64,000 nt of DNA from Paenibacillus caui (GTDB lineage: Bacteria > Bacillota > Bacilli > Paenibacillales > Paenibacillaceae): contig NZ_JAIOGQ010000006.1 in assembly GCF_019904135.1 (NCBI RefSeq), positions 91,789-155,788 on the forward strand, given 5' to 3'. Under the pieces are notes generated by a model. That model saw only the letters and a program-made list of their open reading frames with translations, made no database searches and had not been told where the DNA came from. This document shows, piece by piece, positions 24,363 through 32,833 of the stretch. Made by a program: the position numbers and the translations under genes. Position 1 is the stretch's first letter, and each line of letters begins with the position of its first letter.

Positions 24363-25943
24363 ATGCTGCGTTCGGCTGTTGGGACAGATGTTATGGTAGT
24401 GAGTCCGCATTCCCTTGCTTCAACGGCAGGGGCGAGAATTCTGGAGCGTGGAGGCAACGCTTATGATGCGGCTGTTGCGGTCAGCGCGTGTCTGGCCGTC
24501 GTATATCCGCATATGACGGGACTCGGCGGCGATTCCTTTTGGCTCATGTACAACGAGTCGGAACAATCCGTGCGCGGCTATAACGCCAGCGGGAGATCGG
24601 GTTATCAGGCGACCCGTAAAGCCTACTTGGGCGAGAAAGCTATTCCGAATCGGGGAGCCCGCAGCGTGGTAACGGTGCCCGGAATGGTGGACGGCTGGGC
24701 GGCGGTGCTTGACGCCTATGGACGAATGACGCTGGCCGAGGTTCTAAAGCCGGCTATTGCTTATGCGCAGAAAGGATTTCCGTTCTCTTTGGACCAGCAC
24801 AACAATACGGCGGAACGTCTGGAAATGCTGCTGAGCATGCCGGAAACATCGGCGATTTATGCTCCGGCGGGAGCGGTACCCAAGCGCGGAAGCCGGTTTG
24901 TACAGCACAATTTGGCCCGCAGCTTACAAAAAATCGCAGCAGGAGGCAGGGACGCCTTCTATAAGGGGGAGATTGGCCTGGAAATCGCCAGATCCCTTGC
25001 AAATGCCGGCGGTGTGCTGACTGCCGATGATTTCGCCGATCATTCCGGCGACTGGGTAACTCCGCTTACCGGTTCGTACCGCGGCTTTCGCCTGCATCAA
25101 ATGCCGCCGAATTCGCAGGGCTTTACGGGCATTATGGCTGCGCATATTGTGGAGAATTTCGATATGGGCAATATCGAGCATGGTTCCTATGAATATTATC
25201 ACCTGCTGATTGAAGCCTTGAAACTGTCCTTCAGGGACCGGAACCGCGAGCTGACCGACCCGGATTTCCGGAATATTCCGGTACATTCTCTGATTAACAA
25301 AGCCTACTGCAGCAAGCTTGCGGCGCAGATTGATATGCAGCGGGCCCTGTCGCTTGACGGTGCTCCGCTTGGCAGCGATACGGCGTACGCCGCCGTAGTC
25401 GACAGCGAAGGCAACGCGGTATCTTTCATCCAAAGCCTCTATTTCGAGTTCGGATCGAGCTTTGTGGGCGGAGAAACAGGCATATTGCTCCAGAACCGGG
25501 GCTCGTTCTTCTCGCTTGACCCTGATCATGTGAATGCGCTGGAACCGCGGAAACGGACGTTCCACACGCTGATGCCGGCCATGGCCATGCGGGAGGATCG
25601 CCCATATCTGCTGTACGGAACGCAGGGCGGGGAAGGACAACCCCAGACGCAGACCGCGCTGCTTACGAGAATGGTGGATTACGGCATGGACCCGCAGGAA
25701 GCGATCAGCGCGCCGCGGTGGGTTTGGGGACGCACCTGGGGAGAAGCAACGCAGGAGCTCAAGCTGGAGAGCCGGATCCCCTCCGAAGTCGCCGATAAAC
25801 TGAAGGCTGCCGGACATGCGGTGAAACATGTTGGCGATTACGACGGCATTACCGGTCACGCGCAGGCCATTATGATCAAAGAGGACGGCAGCCGCCTCGG
25901 CGGCTGCGATCCGCGCTGCGACGGATCGGCCATCGGCTGGTAA
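24363..25943 (+). CDS. Gamma-glutamyltransferase-family Ntn hydrolase (YwrD/HpxW-like)
   Basis: This 526-residue Ntn hydrolase matures by cleavage before an internal threonine. The nucleophile is expected at T340 in GSDTAYAAVVDSEGNAVSFIQSLYFEFGS, and MTGLGGDSFWLMY and MPPNSQGFTG are family motifs. There is no signal peptide, so it is cytosolic, like B. subtilis YwrD (about 525 residues) and Klebsiella HpxW (about 527), an oxamate amidohydrolase of uric acid breakdown. The purine/ureide context makes oxamate hydrolysis a serious alternative to glutathione or gamma-glutamyl chemistry. An AGGGGAG site precedes the ATG. It diverges from the ywrBA-like pair. Confidence 0.85.
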   Translation: MLRSAVGTDVMVVSPHSLASTAGARILERGGNAYDAAVAVSACLAVVYPHMTGLGGDSFWLMYNESEQSVRGYNASGRSGYQATRKAYLGEKAIPNRGARSVVTVPGMVDGWAAVLDAYGRMTLAEVLKPAIAYAQKGFPFSLDQHNNTAERLEMLLSMPETSAIYAPAGAVPKRGSRFVQHNLARSLQKIAAGGRDAFYKGEIGLEIARSLANAGGVLTADDFADHSGDWVTPLTGSYRGFRLHQMPPNSQGFTGIMAAHIVENFDMGNIEHGSYEYYHLLIEALKLSFRDRNRELTDPDFRNIPVHSLINKAYCSKLAAQIDMQRALSLDGAPLGSDTAYAAVVDSEGNAVSFIQSLYFEFGSSFVGGETGILLQNRGSFFSLDPDHVNALEPRKRTFHTLMPAMAMREDRPYLLYGTQGGEGQPQTQTALLTRMVDYGMDPQEAISAPRWVWGRTWGEATQELKLESRIPSEVADKLKAAGHAVKHVGDYDGITGHAQAIMIKEDGSRLGGCDPRCDGSAIGW

Positions 25944-25961
25944 ACCCTGAGGGGCTGTCCC

Positions 25962-26003
25962 AAAAGCCGATTTGTGATTTTTCAAATGTAAAGGACGGCT
26001 TTT
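25962..26003 (+). terminator. Possible terminator after the Ggt-like gene
   Basis: AAAAGCCG pairs with CGGCTTTT across a 26-nt AT-rich loop. The sequence just before it (GGGGCTGTCCCAAAAG) resembles the ends of some insertion sequences, so it may be a relic of one. Confidence 0.4.
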
Positions 26004-26046
26004 CCGTTTCTGCTTGGTCCATCGCTTAGAGCTTTATTTCACCATA

Positions 26047-26093
26047 AAAAGCACCTTCATCTCCACTTTGCACGTGGAATTGAAGGTGCTTTT
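26047..26093. terminator. Strong hairpin terminator
   Basis: A perfect 13-bp stem, AAAAGCACCTTCA / TGAAGGTGCTTTT, sits in the 0.4-kb gap between the Ggt-like and CocE-like genes. The rest of that gap holds no recognisable gene. Confidence 0.7.
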
Positions 26094-26323
26094 GTTGTAA
26101 CCTGGGCTCCTTTCCTGCCTGCGATCAATTTTGAGAGTGCTTCTGCTTGGTGGCCGGCTTTAAGTCCATGTCCTTGGTTACGCCAATATATCTGCCCTAC
26201 AGATCGAGGTTATATAAGCTAACATGGGAAGGACCTGATTTCGTAAAATTACCGATACTATACCGCTTTCATTGTCGTGGTATACAAAAAGATGCTTTTA
26301 GGCTGTGATCCCCCTTTTTAATA

Positions 26324-26340
26324 TGTTATAAAAAGTCACA
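26324..26340. promoter_or_regulatory. GlnR/TnrA-type nitrogen box (site 3)
   Basis: TGTTATAAAAAGTCACA matches TGTNA-N7-TNACA fully. It ends 41 bp before the likely TTG start of the CocE-type hydrolase and overlaps the place where the -10 region should be. Confidence 0.6.
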
Positions 26341-26381
26341 TAAAAATGTTCAAAATCCTGGAATTGAAAGGGGCTGCGGAT

Positions 26382-28067
26382 TTGGAGTTTGGAAATGTGA
26401 GGGTTGAACGGAAGGTCCCTTGTGTGCTTCGGGACGGAGTGACGCTTTATGCCGATGTGTATCGGCCAGCGGCTTCAGGGGAGTATCCCGTGCTTTTGCT
26501 AAGACAGCCCTATGGACGAAGAATCGCTTCAACAGTCAGCCATGCCCACCCGGTCTGGTATGCGGGCCAGGGATATATCGTGGTTGTTCAGGATGTGCGC
26601 GGGAGAGGGGATTCCGATGGGGAGTTCATCCCATTTATGCATGAGGCCGAGGATGGCTTCGATACCGTAAAATGGGCGGCGGAGCTGCCGGAATCAAATG
26701 GTCGCGTCGGTATGTACGGCTTCTCCTACCAAGGCTCGGCCCAGTGGGCTGCCGCTTCGCAGCATCCGCCGCAGCTATACGCCATCGCGCCCAGCATGTG
26801 CGCCGCTGATCTTTATCACGGCTGGATGTATCCTTACGGCAGCTTTTATGTCCAGAGCGCCCTGCCGTGGGCTTACCAGCTCGCGCGGGATTCCGCCCGG
26901 CGGGCCGGCGACACTGAGGCGGAAAGCTACTGCTCGCAGGTGATGGGGAATCCGGGAGCGGTTTTGGGGCAGCTGCCCTACAACGCGGGCCATCCGATTC
27001 TGGAGAAATATTGCCCGGCGTATTTCGATTGGGTGAACCGTCCGGAGTACGACGAATACTGGGCGCGGCTGGACTGGATGGGGCGGTTTCTTGAGAAGCC
27101 TGTTCCGGCTTTTCATATCGGAGGCTGGTACGATTTTCTCCTGGACGGTACGCTTCAGTCCTACAGCAAGCTTGAGGGGCAGACCCGCTCGGCCGACTTC
27201 TTTCACAAGCTGGATATCGGTCCTTGGGTACATATTCCTTGGGGAAGAAAGCCGGGCGGAAAAGACCATGGACCGGATGCCGGAGGCAATATGCATGTGA
27301 GACAGGTTCAATGGTTTGACTATTGGCTGAAGGGGCAGAGGGACAACGGCATGTTTGAAGAGCCGCCGATCCGTTATTACGAGCGGGGAAGCATGGAGTG
27401 GAAGGAAGCGGAAGCTCTGCCCGACCTGACGCGTGGAGCCGAAAGCAAACCGTTTTATTTATCATCGGCCAAAACGCCGGCAAACGGTGCGCTGGGAGGG
27501 GGCCGTCTGACGGCTGCCGCCGGTGACATTGAAGAGAATGCCGCCCCCGATGTATTTGTTTATGATGCAAGACTGCCTATGCAGCTATCTTCCTGGCTGC
27601 CTGATGACCGGAGCGTTCAGCAGGACCGCCCGGAAATTCTGGTTTATACGAGCGGATCGTTCGAGGAGCCGCTGAACGTGATCGGTGCCCCGAAGGTCAA
27701 GGTATCCTGCCAGGCGATGGACGGACCGACGGATCTGGTTGCCGTGCTGACCATGCTGCTGCCGGACGGAACGGCATCGTTTCTGTCTGTCGGACGGACC
27801 GAGATCGGCAAGGCGGATGGCGCGGAAGGGATCAGCCCTTGGGAAGAAGCGGACATCCCCATGCGGCCGTTTGCAGCCGAGTTTCCTAAAGGCGCGGCGC
27901 TGCGGCTGGAGCTGACTGGAAGCGCGTTCCCGATCCTGATCCGCCATCCGAACGGCGCGCCGGTCCGGGATGCCGGCAGCCTTTCGGCCGCAGACCTTCA
28001 TATCGCTACGGTTGCGGTGTCAAGCCGTCCGGGAGCGGCGTCCGTTGTTGAACTGCCGGTGAGATAA
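26382..28067 (+). CDS. CocE/NonD-type alpha/beta hydrolase (peptidase S15 family)
   Basis: This 561-residue hydrolase has the X-Pro dipeptidyl-peptidase/cocaine esterase layout: an alpha/beta-hydrolase core with oxyanion Tyr in LRQPYGRR, the nucleophile Ser in GMYGFSYQGSAQ, a helical cap, and a C-terminal jelly-roll domain (from about residue 380; SSWLPDDRSVQQDRPEILVYTS). The family cleaves acyl esters and amides. The TTG at 26382 is chosen because AAAGGGG lies 8 nt upstream; the ATG at 26346 lacks a ribosome site and directly abuts a GlnR-type box. It is the first gene of a run with a CodA-like deaminase and WrbA, so an amide hydrolase releasing usable nitrogen is plausible. Confidence 0.8.
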   Translation: MEFGNVRVERKVPCVLRDGVTLYADVYRPAASGEYPVLLLRQPYGRRIASTVSHAHPVWYAGQGYIVVVQDVRGRGDSDGEFIPFMHEAEDGFDTVKWAAELPESNGRVGMYGFSYQGSAQWAAASQHPPQLYAIAPSMCAADLYHGWMYPYGSFYVQSALPWAYQLARDSARRAGDTEAESYCSQVMGNPGAVLGQLPYNAGHPILEKYCPAYFDWVNRPEYDEYWARLDWMGRFLEKPVPAFHIGGWYDFLLDGTLQSYSKLEGQTRSADFFHKLDIGPWVHIPWGRKPGGKDHGPDAGGNMHVRQVQWFDYWLKGQRDNGMFEEPPIRYYERGSMEWKEAEALPDLTRGAESKPFYLSSAKTPANGALGGGRLTAAAGDIEENAAPDVFVYDARLPMQLSSWLPDDRSVQQDRPEILVYTSGSFEEPLNVIGAPKVKVSCQAMDGPTDLVAVLTMLLPDGTASFLSVGRTEIGKADGAEGISPWEEADIPMRPFAAEFPKGAALRLELTGSAFPILIRHPNGAPVRDAGSLSAADLHIATVAVSSRPGAASVVELPVR

Positions 28068-28075
28068 AAAGAAAA

Positions 28076-28110
28076 CGACAAGCGACAAGTGACAAGTGAC
28101 AACCGACAAA
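28076..28110 (+). repeat. Five tandem copies of a 7-bp repeat
   Basis: CGACAAG, CGACAAG, TGACAAG, TGACAAC and CGACAAA follow one another between the CocE-type gene and the CodA-like gene. Copy number could change by slippage and would alter the spacing between the two genes. Confidence 0.75.
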
Positions 28111-28160
28111 GGGGACTACGGGAAATCCTCAATCTCAAGCAGAAAAGGAGTTGGCTTAAG

Positions 28161-29516
28161 GTGCAAACAGGAATCAAGCTGGTGAATGTAAGTCTTCCGC
28201 TAATTGACGAGATGAGCTTGTTTACGCTCAAGATTCAAGACGGCAAATGGACGGAGGTCACTGCGCAGAGTGAAGAGCTGCCCGCAGCGGATGCCGTTTT
28301 GATCGACAATTGGGACGGGCAGGAGGTTCCTGTCCTTGATCTGCAGGGCAAAACGCTGCTGCCGGGCTTTGTCGACGCCCACATGCATCTGGATAAGTCC
28401 TTTTGCCTGCCGCAGGTCGGGAATGTATCGGGTACGCTGGAGGAAGCGGTGCTTAATTACTCCAATTTCGTGCCGAACATCACCAAAGCCGACATCAAAA
28501 CGCGCTTCAAGCGCTCGGCTATGCAGGCCGTATCGTACGGAACGACCGCGATGCGGACCCACCTGGATTTCCATGCCAAATATGGCGCAGATGTAGTGAT
28601 GCGCACGGTAGAGGCGGCTTTGGAGGCCAGAGAGGAGCTGGCTCCTTTTGTCGATATCCAGCTGTTCCCGCTGCTCCCTTATAATGTGCTGACGGACGAA
28701 GCGCTGGGTGTCGCGGAGGAAGCGCTGCGCATGGGCGTGACGGGTATCGGAAGCGCCCCGCATCTGTCGCCTACGCCTGAAGCGGACATTGACCGCATTT
28801 TCAAGCTTGCGGAGAAGTACGACTGTCCGGTCGATTTCCATACGGATGAGAGCGACGATCCGACCGTCAAGACACTCGCTTACATGACGAAACGGACGAT
28901 CGAGCTCGGGTATTCAGGCCGCGTAACCGTCGATCATCTGTGCTCGCTCGCTGCCATGACTTGGGCCGAAGCCGAGCCGCTGATCGCCGGCATGGTGGAG
29001 GCCGGACTGTTCGCCGTGACGCTGCCGGGAGCCAATATGTATTTGCAGGGAAGACACGACGATTTTCCGGTGCGAAGAGGGGTGACCCGTGTTAAAGCGC
29101 TGCTCGAAGCCGGCGTTCCGCTTGCAACGGCCTCGGATAACATCCACGATCCGTTCCATCCTTTTGGCCGGGGCGACCTGCTGCAGATCGGACTGCTCAC
29201 GGCGTATGCGGCGCACATGGGAAGACCCGCAGATCTGCGCGTGCTGCTGCGCATGATGACCGAGACGCCTGCTACCATTTTGGGGCTCGAGGATTATGGC
29301 GTCAAAGTCGGCGGCAAAGCGGACTTTGTGGTGCTTGACGGTGAGACTCCCGAAGAGCTGTTCACCCAGCTCCCGGAACGGCGCTGGATTTGCCGCGGAG
29401 GAAGCTGCATCAAGCTGGCCATGGCCAAAACCGGATGGCTGGACCCGGGACTTAACCGGAGCTGGGAGGAAATCTCCGCCCAATTTTCATTCCGCCCCGG
29501 CATTGTGAGCGTGTAG
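28161..29516 (+). CDS. Cytosine deaminase-like amidohydrolase (CodA family)
   Basis: This 451-residue deaminase of the amidohydrolase superfamily is closest to CodA/AtzC. Metal and catalytic residues are visible in order: HxH in FVDAHMHLDKSF, the HxDE motif in PVDFHTDESDD, the His in VTVDHLCSLAAM, and the Asp in ATASDNIHDPFHPFGRGD. CodA itself has the same SDNxxDPxxPxG-type loop. It may deaminate cytosine, isocytosine or a related heterocycle to release ammonia. The GTG at 28161 is preferred, with AAAAGGAG 10 nt upstream; the frame is open back through the heptamer repeat. Confidence 0.82.
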   Translation: MQTGIKLVNVSLPLIDEMSLFTLKIQDGKWTEVTAQSEELPAADAVLIDNWDGQEVPVLDLQGKTLLPGFVDAHMHLDKSFCLPQVGNVSGTLEEAVLNYSNFVPNITKADIKTRFKRSAMQAVSYGTTAMRTHLDFHAKYGADVVMRTVEAALEAREELAPFVDIQLFPLLPYNVLTDEALGVAEEALRMGVTGIGSAPHLSPTPEADIDRIFKLAEKYDCPVDFHTDESDDPTVKTLAYMTKRTIELGYSGRVTVDHLCSLAAMTWAEAEPLIAGMVEAGLFAVTLPGANMYLQGRHDDFPVRRGVTRVKALLEAGVPLATASDNIHDPFHPFGRGDLLQIGLLTAYAAHMGRPADLRVLLRMMTETPATILGLEDYGVKVGGKADFVVLDGETPEELFTQLPERRWICRGGSCIKLAMAKTGWLDPGLNRSWEEISAQFSFRPGIVSV

Positions 29517-29551
29517 GCAAAGGAATTCATAGAGAACGGAGGGAGCAAGTC

Positions 29552-30259
29552 ATGAGCCAGGCAAAGGTACTGATTATCTATTACAGCGCCTATGGTCATA
29601 TTTTCGAGATGGCAAAAGCGGCGGCAAAGGGGGCGGAGGAGGCCGGTTGTGAAGTCAGGATTCGCCGTATCCCGGAAATGGAATCCGAGAACAACCGTAC
29701 TCCCTATCTGGATAAAAGGGAGAGGGGCTCGGACTTTTCCGTGCTGGGCACCCGGTTCAAGACGGTAGCCCGTTTCGAGAAATACGAAAAAGCGCTTGCG
29801 CTGCAGCAGGACATTCCGATTGCGACCAATGACGATTTGGTTTGGGCGGACGGTATTGTATGGGGCTTCCCCACGAGATACGGGTCGATGCCGTCGCAGG
29901 TCAAGCTCTTTCTGGAGTTCGCCACCGATCTGTGCGGTTCGGGCGGGCTTGAAGGCAAGCCGGCGGGCATCATGACGAGCGCCGGTTCGATCCACACCGG
30001 GCATGAAGCGACGCTGCTCACGGCGATGGTGCCGCTGTTTCATTTCGGCATGCTGATTGTTGGGCTCCCCTATACGGAAAATCCAGAATATTTGACGGCC
30101 GACCCCATTGGCGGCACTCCTTACGGAGCCTCTACGCTTGCCGGACCGGACAGCTCCAGAACGCCCGATGAGCGGGAGCTTGTCATGGCCGGCCGCCTGG
30201 GCACCCGGGTGGCCAAAGTGGCGAAGTCGCTGCGCACAACCGGATTTTTGGAGAAATAA
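29552..30259 (+). CDS. wrbA: NAD(P)H:quinone oxidoreductase, WrbA family
   Basis: This 235-residue flavodoxin-like FMN enzyme begins KVLIIYYSAYGHIFEMAKAAAKGAEEAG, the FMN phosphate-binding loop, followed by WADGIVWGFPTRYGSMPSQVK and MTSAGSIHTGHEATLL. WrbA reduces quinones by two electrons. An ACGGAGGGAG ribosome site precedes the ATG. It is last in the CocE/CodA-like run and could supply reductant or simply protect against redox stress. Confidence 0.87.
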   Translation: MSQAKVLIIYYSAYGHIFEMAKAAAKGAEEAGCEVRIRRIPEMESENNRTPYLDKRERGSDFSVLGTRFKTVARFEKYEKALALQQDIPIATNDDLVWADGIVWGFPTRYGSMPSQVKLFLEFATDLCGSGGLEGKPAGIMTSAGSIHTGHEATLLTAMVPLFHFGMLIVGLPYTENPEYLTADPIGGTPYGASTLAGPDSSRTPDERELVMAGRLGTRVAKVAKSLRTTGFLEK

Positions 30260-30293
30260 GAAGCTGTTGTTCCGTAAGGAGACAGGTAGGATT

Positions 30294-30332
30294 AAACCTC
30301 GTGCAGGTGTTGAACTTTGCGCGAGGTTTTTT
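30294..30332 (+). terminator. Terminator after wrbA
   Basis: AAACCTCGTGC pairs with GCGCGAGGTTT, and the T-run continues to TTTTTT. A nitrogen box begins five bases beyond it. Confidence 0.75.
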
Positions 30333-30336
30333 ATTG

Positions 30337-30353
30337 TGTAATAAAACATTACA
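30337..30353. promoter_or_regulatory. GlnR/TnrA-type nitrogen box (site 4)
   Basis: TGTAATAAAACATTACA is a nearly palindromic full match to TGTNA-N7-TNACA, 166 bp upstream of the ABC ATPase start. Confidence 0.68.
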
Positions 30354-30452
30354 TGAATAGGTTCTAAAATTGTAAATCGTCCCTCTTTCAAGGCGTTTTC
30401 TTTGTTTTTATTTACAAAAGTGTGTCAAAATGATTGTTGGTCTCCTCGCTTG

Positions 30453-30469
30453 CGTTATAAAATGTGACA
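30453..30469. promoter_or_regulatory. GlnR/TnrA-type nitrogen box (site 5)
   Basis: CGTTATAAAATGTGACA matches TGTNA-N7-TNACA except for its first base. It is 50 bp before the ABC ATPase start and 116 bp from site 4 (about 11 helical turns), so the two could act together. Confidence 0.6.
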
Positions 30470-30519
30470 CAAGTTAGTTTAAAACGTTAGCTCGATATGA
30501 ACGAGGAGGGAATGGAACG

Positions 30520-31323
30520 ATGGGAATGTTCACAGCTGCGGAACCGGGGAAGGGGCAGATTGTAACCGGCGAAACGCTCGTTAGTCTTGAAGATGTCGGC
30601 AAAGTGTACCCGAACGGAACGGTGGCCGTCCAGCATGCGAACCTGCAAGCAGGTGAGGGAGAATTTCTGTGCTTCGTCGGACCGTCCGGATGCGGAAAGT
30701 CTACAATATTTAATATGATTGCCGGATTGACGGGTCCTACCTCCGGAAATTTGTCCGTTCTTGGAACTTCACCCAAGGAAGCGCGGAAGCACAACGAAAT
30801 CGCTTTTGTTTTTCAGGAGCATACGCTTCTTCCCTGGGCCAAATTAATAGATAATGTGACGATGCCGCTTACGCTGCGGGGCGTACCCAAAAAACAGCGG
30901 GTTGAAGAGGGAGAACGGGTGCTGGAGCTGGTGGGCCTGAAAGACTACCGCAAGGTGCTGCCGCGCCAGATTTCGGGCGGTATGAAAATGCGCGTCTCCA
31001 TCGCCAGGGCGCTCATCTCGCGGCCGAAGCTGCTGTTGATGGACGAACCCTTTGGCGCTCTCGACGAGATTACGCGGCAGATCCTGCAGGATGAGCTGCT
31101 GAATATTTGGCAGCAGGATCAGAAAATGACCGTTTTGTTTATTACGCACAATGTGTTTGAAGCGGTGTTCCTTTCAACCCGGGTTGTCGTTATGACACCA
31201 AGACCGGGGAAGATTTCCGAAGTGGTCGATATTCCGTTTCCGTTCCCGCGGCAGCATGATTTCCGCACGCAGCCGCAGTTCGGCGAATACGTTCGCAAAA
31301 TCTCGGAAGAATTACAACATTAA
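30520..31323 (+). CDS. ABC transporter ATP-binding protein (SsuB/TauB type)
   Basis: This 267-residue ATPase is of the nitrate/sulfonate/taurine class: Walker A GPSGCGKST, Q-loop FVFQEHTLLPW, signature ISGGMKMR, Walker B LLLMDEP, and switch His FITHNVFEA. The signature's GGMKMR form is typical of the SsuB/TauB/ThiZ group. It starts at an ATG behind GAGGAGGG. It is the first gene of the long purine/ureide block and works with the following permease; the matching binding protein is encoded 14 kb downstream. Confidence 0.88.
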   Translation: MGMFTAAEPGKGQIVTGETLVSLEDVGKVYPNGTVAVQHANLQAGEGEFLCFVGPSGCGKSTIFNMIAGLTGPTSGNLSVLGTSPKEARKHNEIAFVFQEHTLLPWAKLIDNVTMPLTLRGVPKKQRVEEGERVLELVGLKDYRKVLPRQISGGMKMRVSIARALISRPKLLLMDEPFGALDEITRQILQDELLNIWQQDQKMTVLFITHNVFEAVFLSTRVVVMTPRPGKISEVVDIPFPFPRQHDFRTQPQFGEYVRKISEELQH

Positions 31324-31361
31324 ACTATACGGCAGCGCCGTTTCGAAAGGAGAAATTGAAC

Positions 31362-32231
31362 GTGGATAAGGCAGCAGGAACACTTGGTGAGCCCGTACAG
31401 TCCGTTTCCGCAGAACCGTCAGCCAAATCGCGGTCTGGCCAGTCTTTCAAAGACGTGCTGAGAAAGGGAATGAGTGGCGTCATTCCGTCTCTCGTAGTAT
31501 TTATAATATTCGTTGGCGGCTGGGAGTTGGTCGTAAGACTGATCGGAACCCCGCCATACATTCTTCCCAAGCCATCCGATATTGTGAGGGCTGCGTCGGA
31601 TAACTGGCATAATTTGATGGTTTCCGTCAGCACCACGATTACGGAGGCGGTTGTCGGATTTGTGGTCAGCGTCGTTTTGGGCATTGCCCTTGCGGTATTG
31701 CTGGCGCTGTCGAAAATGGTGGAACGGAGCGTTTATCCGTACGCGATTATTTTGCAGACGATTCCGGTCGTCGCCGTTGCGCCGATCATTGTCATCTGGT
31801 TTGGCGCCGGCATGAATGCGATTGTGGTTATCGCCTTTTTGATCAGCTTCTTCCCCATACTATCAAATACGCTGATCGGACTTAATTCTACCGAACAGAA
31901 CATGAAAAATTTGTTTTATCTCTATAACGCCAGCAAAATCCAAACGATTATACGCCTTCGCTTTCCGGCGGCACTTCCTTATATCATGGCCGGACTGAAG
32001 ATTTCCTGCTCCCTGTCCGTAGTAGGCGCGATCGTCGGCGAATATATAGCGGGGATCGGCGGCGGGAACGGCGGCCTCGGCTACGCGATTACGATGGCTT
32101 CGACCCATCTGCAAACGCCTTACCTGTTTGCCTGCGGCCTGGCGGCTTCGATTCTCGGCATTGCTTTCTTCCTGATCGTAAATGCCATATCCAAATGGCT
32201 GCTCAGATCCTGGCATGAATCGGCCATGTAG
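31362..32231 (+). CDS. ABC transporter permease (SsuC/TauC type)
   Basis: This 289-residue permease of the sulfonate/taurine/pyrimidine-precursor class has about six membrane spans. PSLVVFIIFVGGWELVVRLIGTPPYILPKPSDI is the characteristic N-terminal signature and IQTIIRLRFPAALPYIMAGLKIS lies in the ATPase-docking region. The GTG at 31362 has AAAGGAG 9 nt upstream; a TTG six bases earlier is too close to that site. It presumably homodimerises. Confidence 0.87.
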   Translation: MDKAAGTLGEPVQSVSAEPSAKSRSGQSFKDVLRKGMSGVIPSLVVFIIFVGGWELVVRLIGTPPYILPKPSDIVRAASDNWHNLMVSVSTTITEAVVGFVVSVVLGIALAVLLALSKMVERSVYPYAIILQTIPVVAVAPIIVIWFGAGMNAIVVIAFLISFFPILSNTLIGLNSTEQNMKNLFYLYNASKIQTIIRLRFPAALPYIMAGLKISCSLSVVGAIVGEYIAGIGGGNGGLGYAITMASTHLQTPYLFACGLAASILGIAFFLIVNAISKWLLRSWHESAM

Positions 32232-32393
32232 CGCCAGATAGGGATTTTACTGAACGATTGCTGCGCTACCAGCTCACCGGATTTTTGCATCGAAGCAACC
32301 TTATACAATATCAAGCAATGCTACGGCTTTGTATCTGACTCGGAAGCTTTACTAAGCGGGATAGCCGCGGCAAAGACGAAGGGATGATGAACG
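32232..32393. other. Intergenic gap before the cupin gene
   Basis: No gene, clear hairpin or nitrogen-type box was found. It may hold a secondary promoter for the enzyme genes. Confidence 0.4.
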
Positions 32394-32816
32394 ATGGCGA
32401 TTGAAGGTTTGGTTGCAGGTCATTTCGAACAGTGTCCTGTCCGTAAAATTTCTCCGAAAGACAGCAACAAATTTGTGCTTTTATGCGACCGTACGCAGGT
32501 TCCTTTTGTTTCGGTCATCGAGATCTTTGACGAAGGCGGGAAGACGCCGCCCAATGAGCATGCGGTGGCCCATGAATATTTTTACGTCATCTCCGGCGAG
32601 GGAATTGCCGTCGTGGGCGATATGGAAATGCCGATCAAGACCGGCTCCTTCTTCATTGTTCCGCCAGGCAACAATCATGAGGTGCGGAACACGGGCAAGG
32701 GTCGGCTGTATGTGCTTACAACTATGGTACCTGATGAAAAGTTTTCGGATCTGATCAAATCCGGTCCGGTTGCCAGCCTTGACGAAGACGACCTGGCAGT
32801 ATTGAAAGGAAAATAG
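32394..32816 (+). CDS. Small single-domain cupin protein
   Basis: This 140-residue protein has one cupin barrel. Motif 1 is seen in TPPNEHAVAHEYFYVISGEG and motif 2 in GSFFIVPPGNNHEVRNTGKG, supplying the His/Glu metal ligands. Ureide pathways use cupins (bicupin ureidoglycine aminohydrolase AllE, ureidoglycolate lyase AllA), but this one is shorter and cannot be equated with either. Its place in the block, just before an amidase, suggests a role in ureide or purine metabolism or in sensing an intermediate. Confidence 0.75.
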   Translation: MAIEGLVAGHFEQCPVRKISPKDSNKFVLLCDRTQVPFVSVIEIFDEGGKTPPNEHAVAHEYFYVISGEGIAVVGDMEMPIKTGSFFIVPPGNNHEVRNTGKGRLYVLTTMVPDEKFSDLIKSGPVASLDEDDLAVLKGK

Positions 32817-32833
32817 CAGATGGAGGGCTTGGT

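Noticed and set aside
26346..26381. ATG at 26346 as start of the CocE-type gene
   Set aside because: There is no ribosome site, and it directly follows a GlnR-type box; the TTG at 26382 has AAAGGGG at good spacing.
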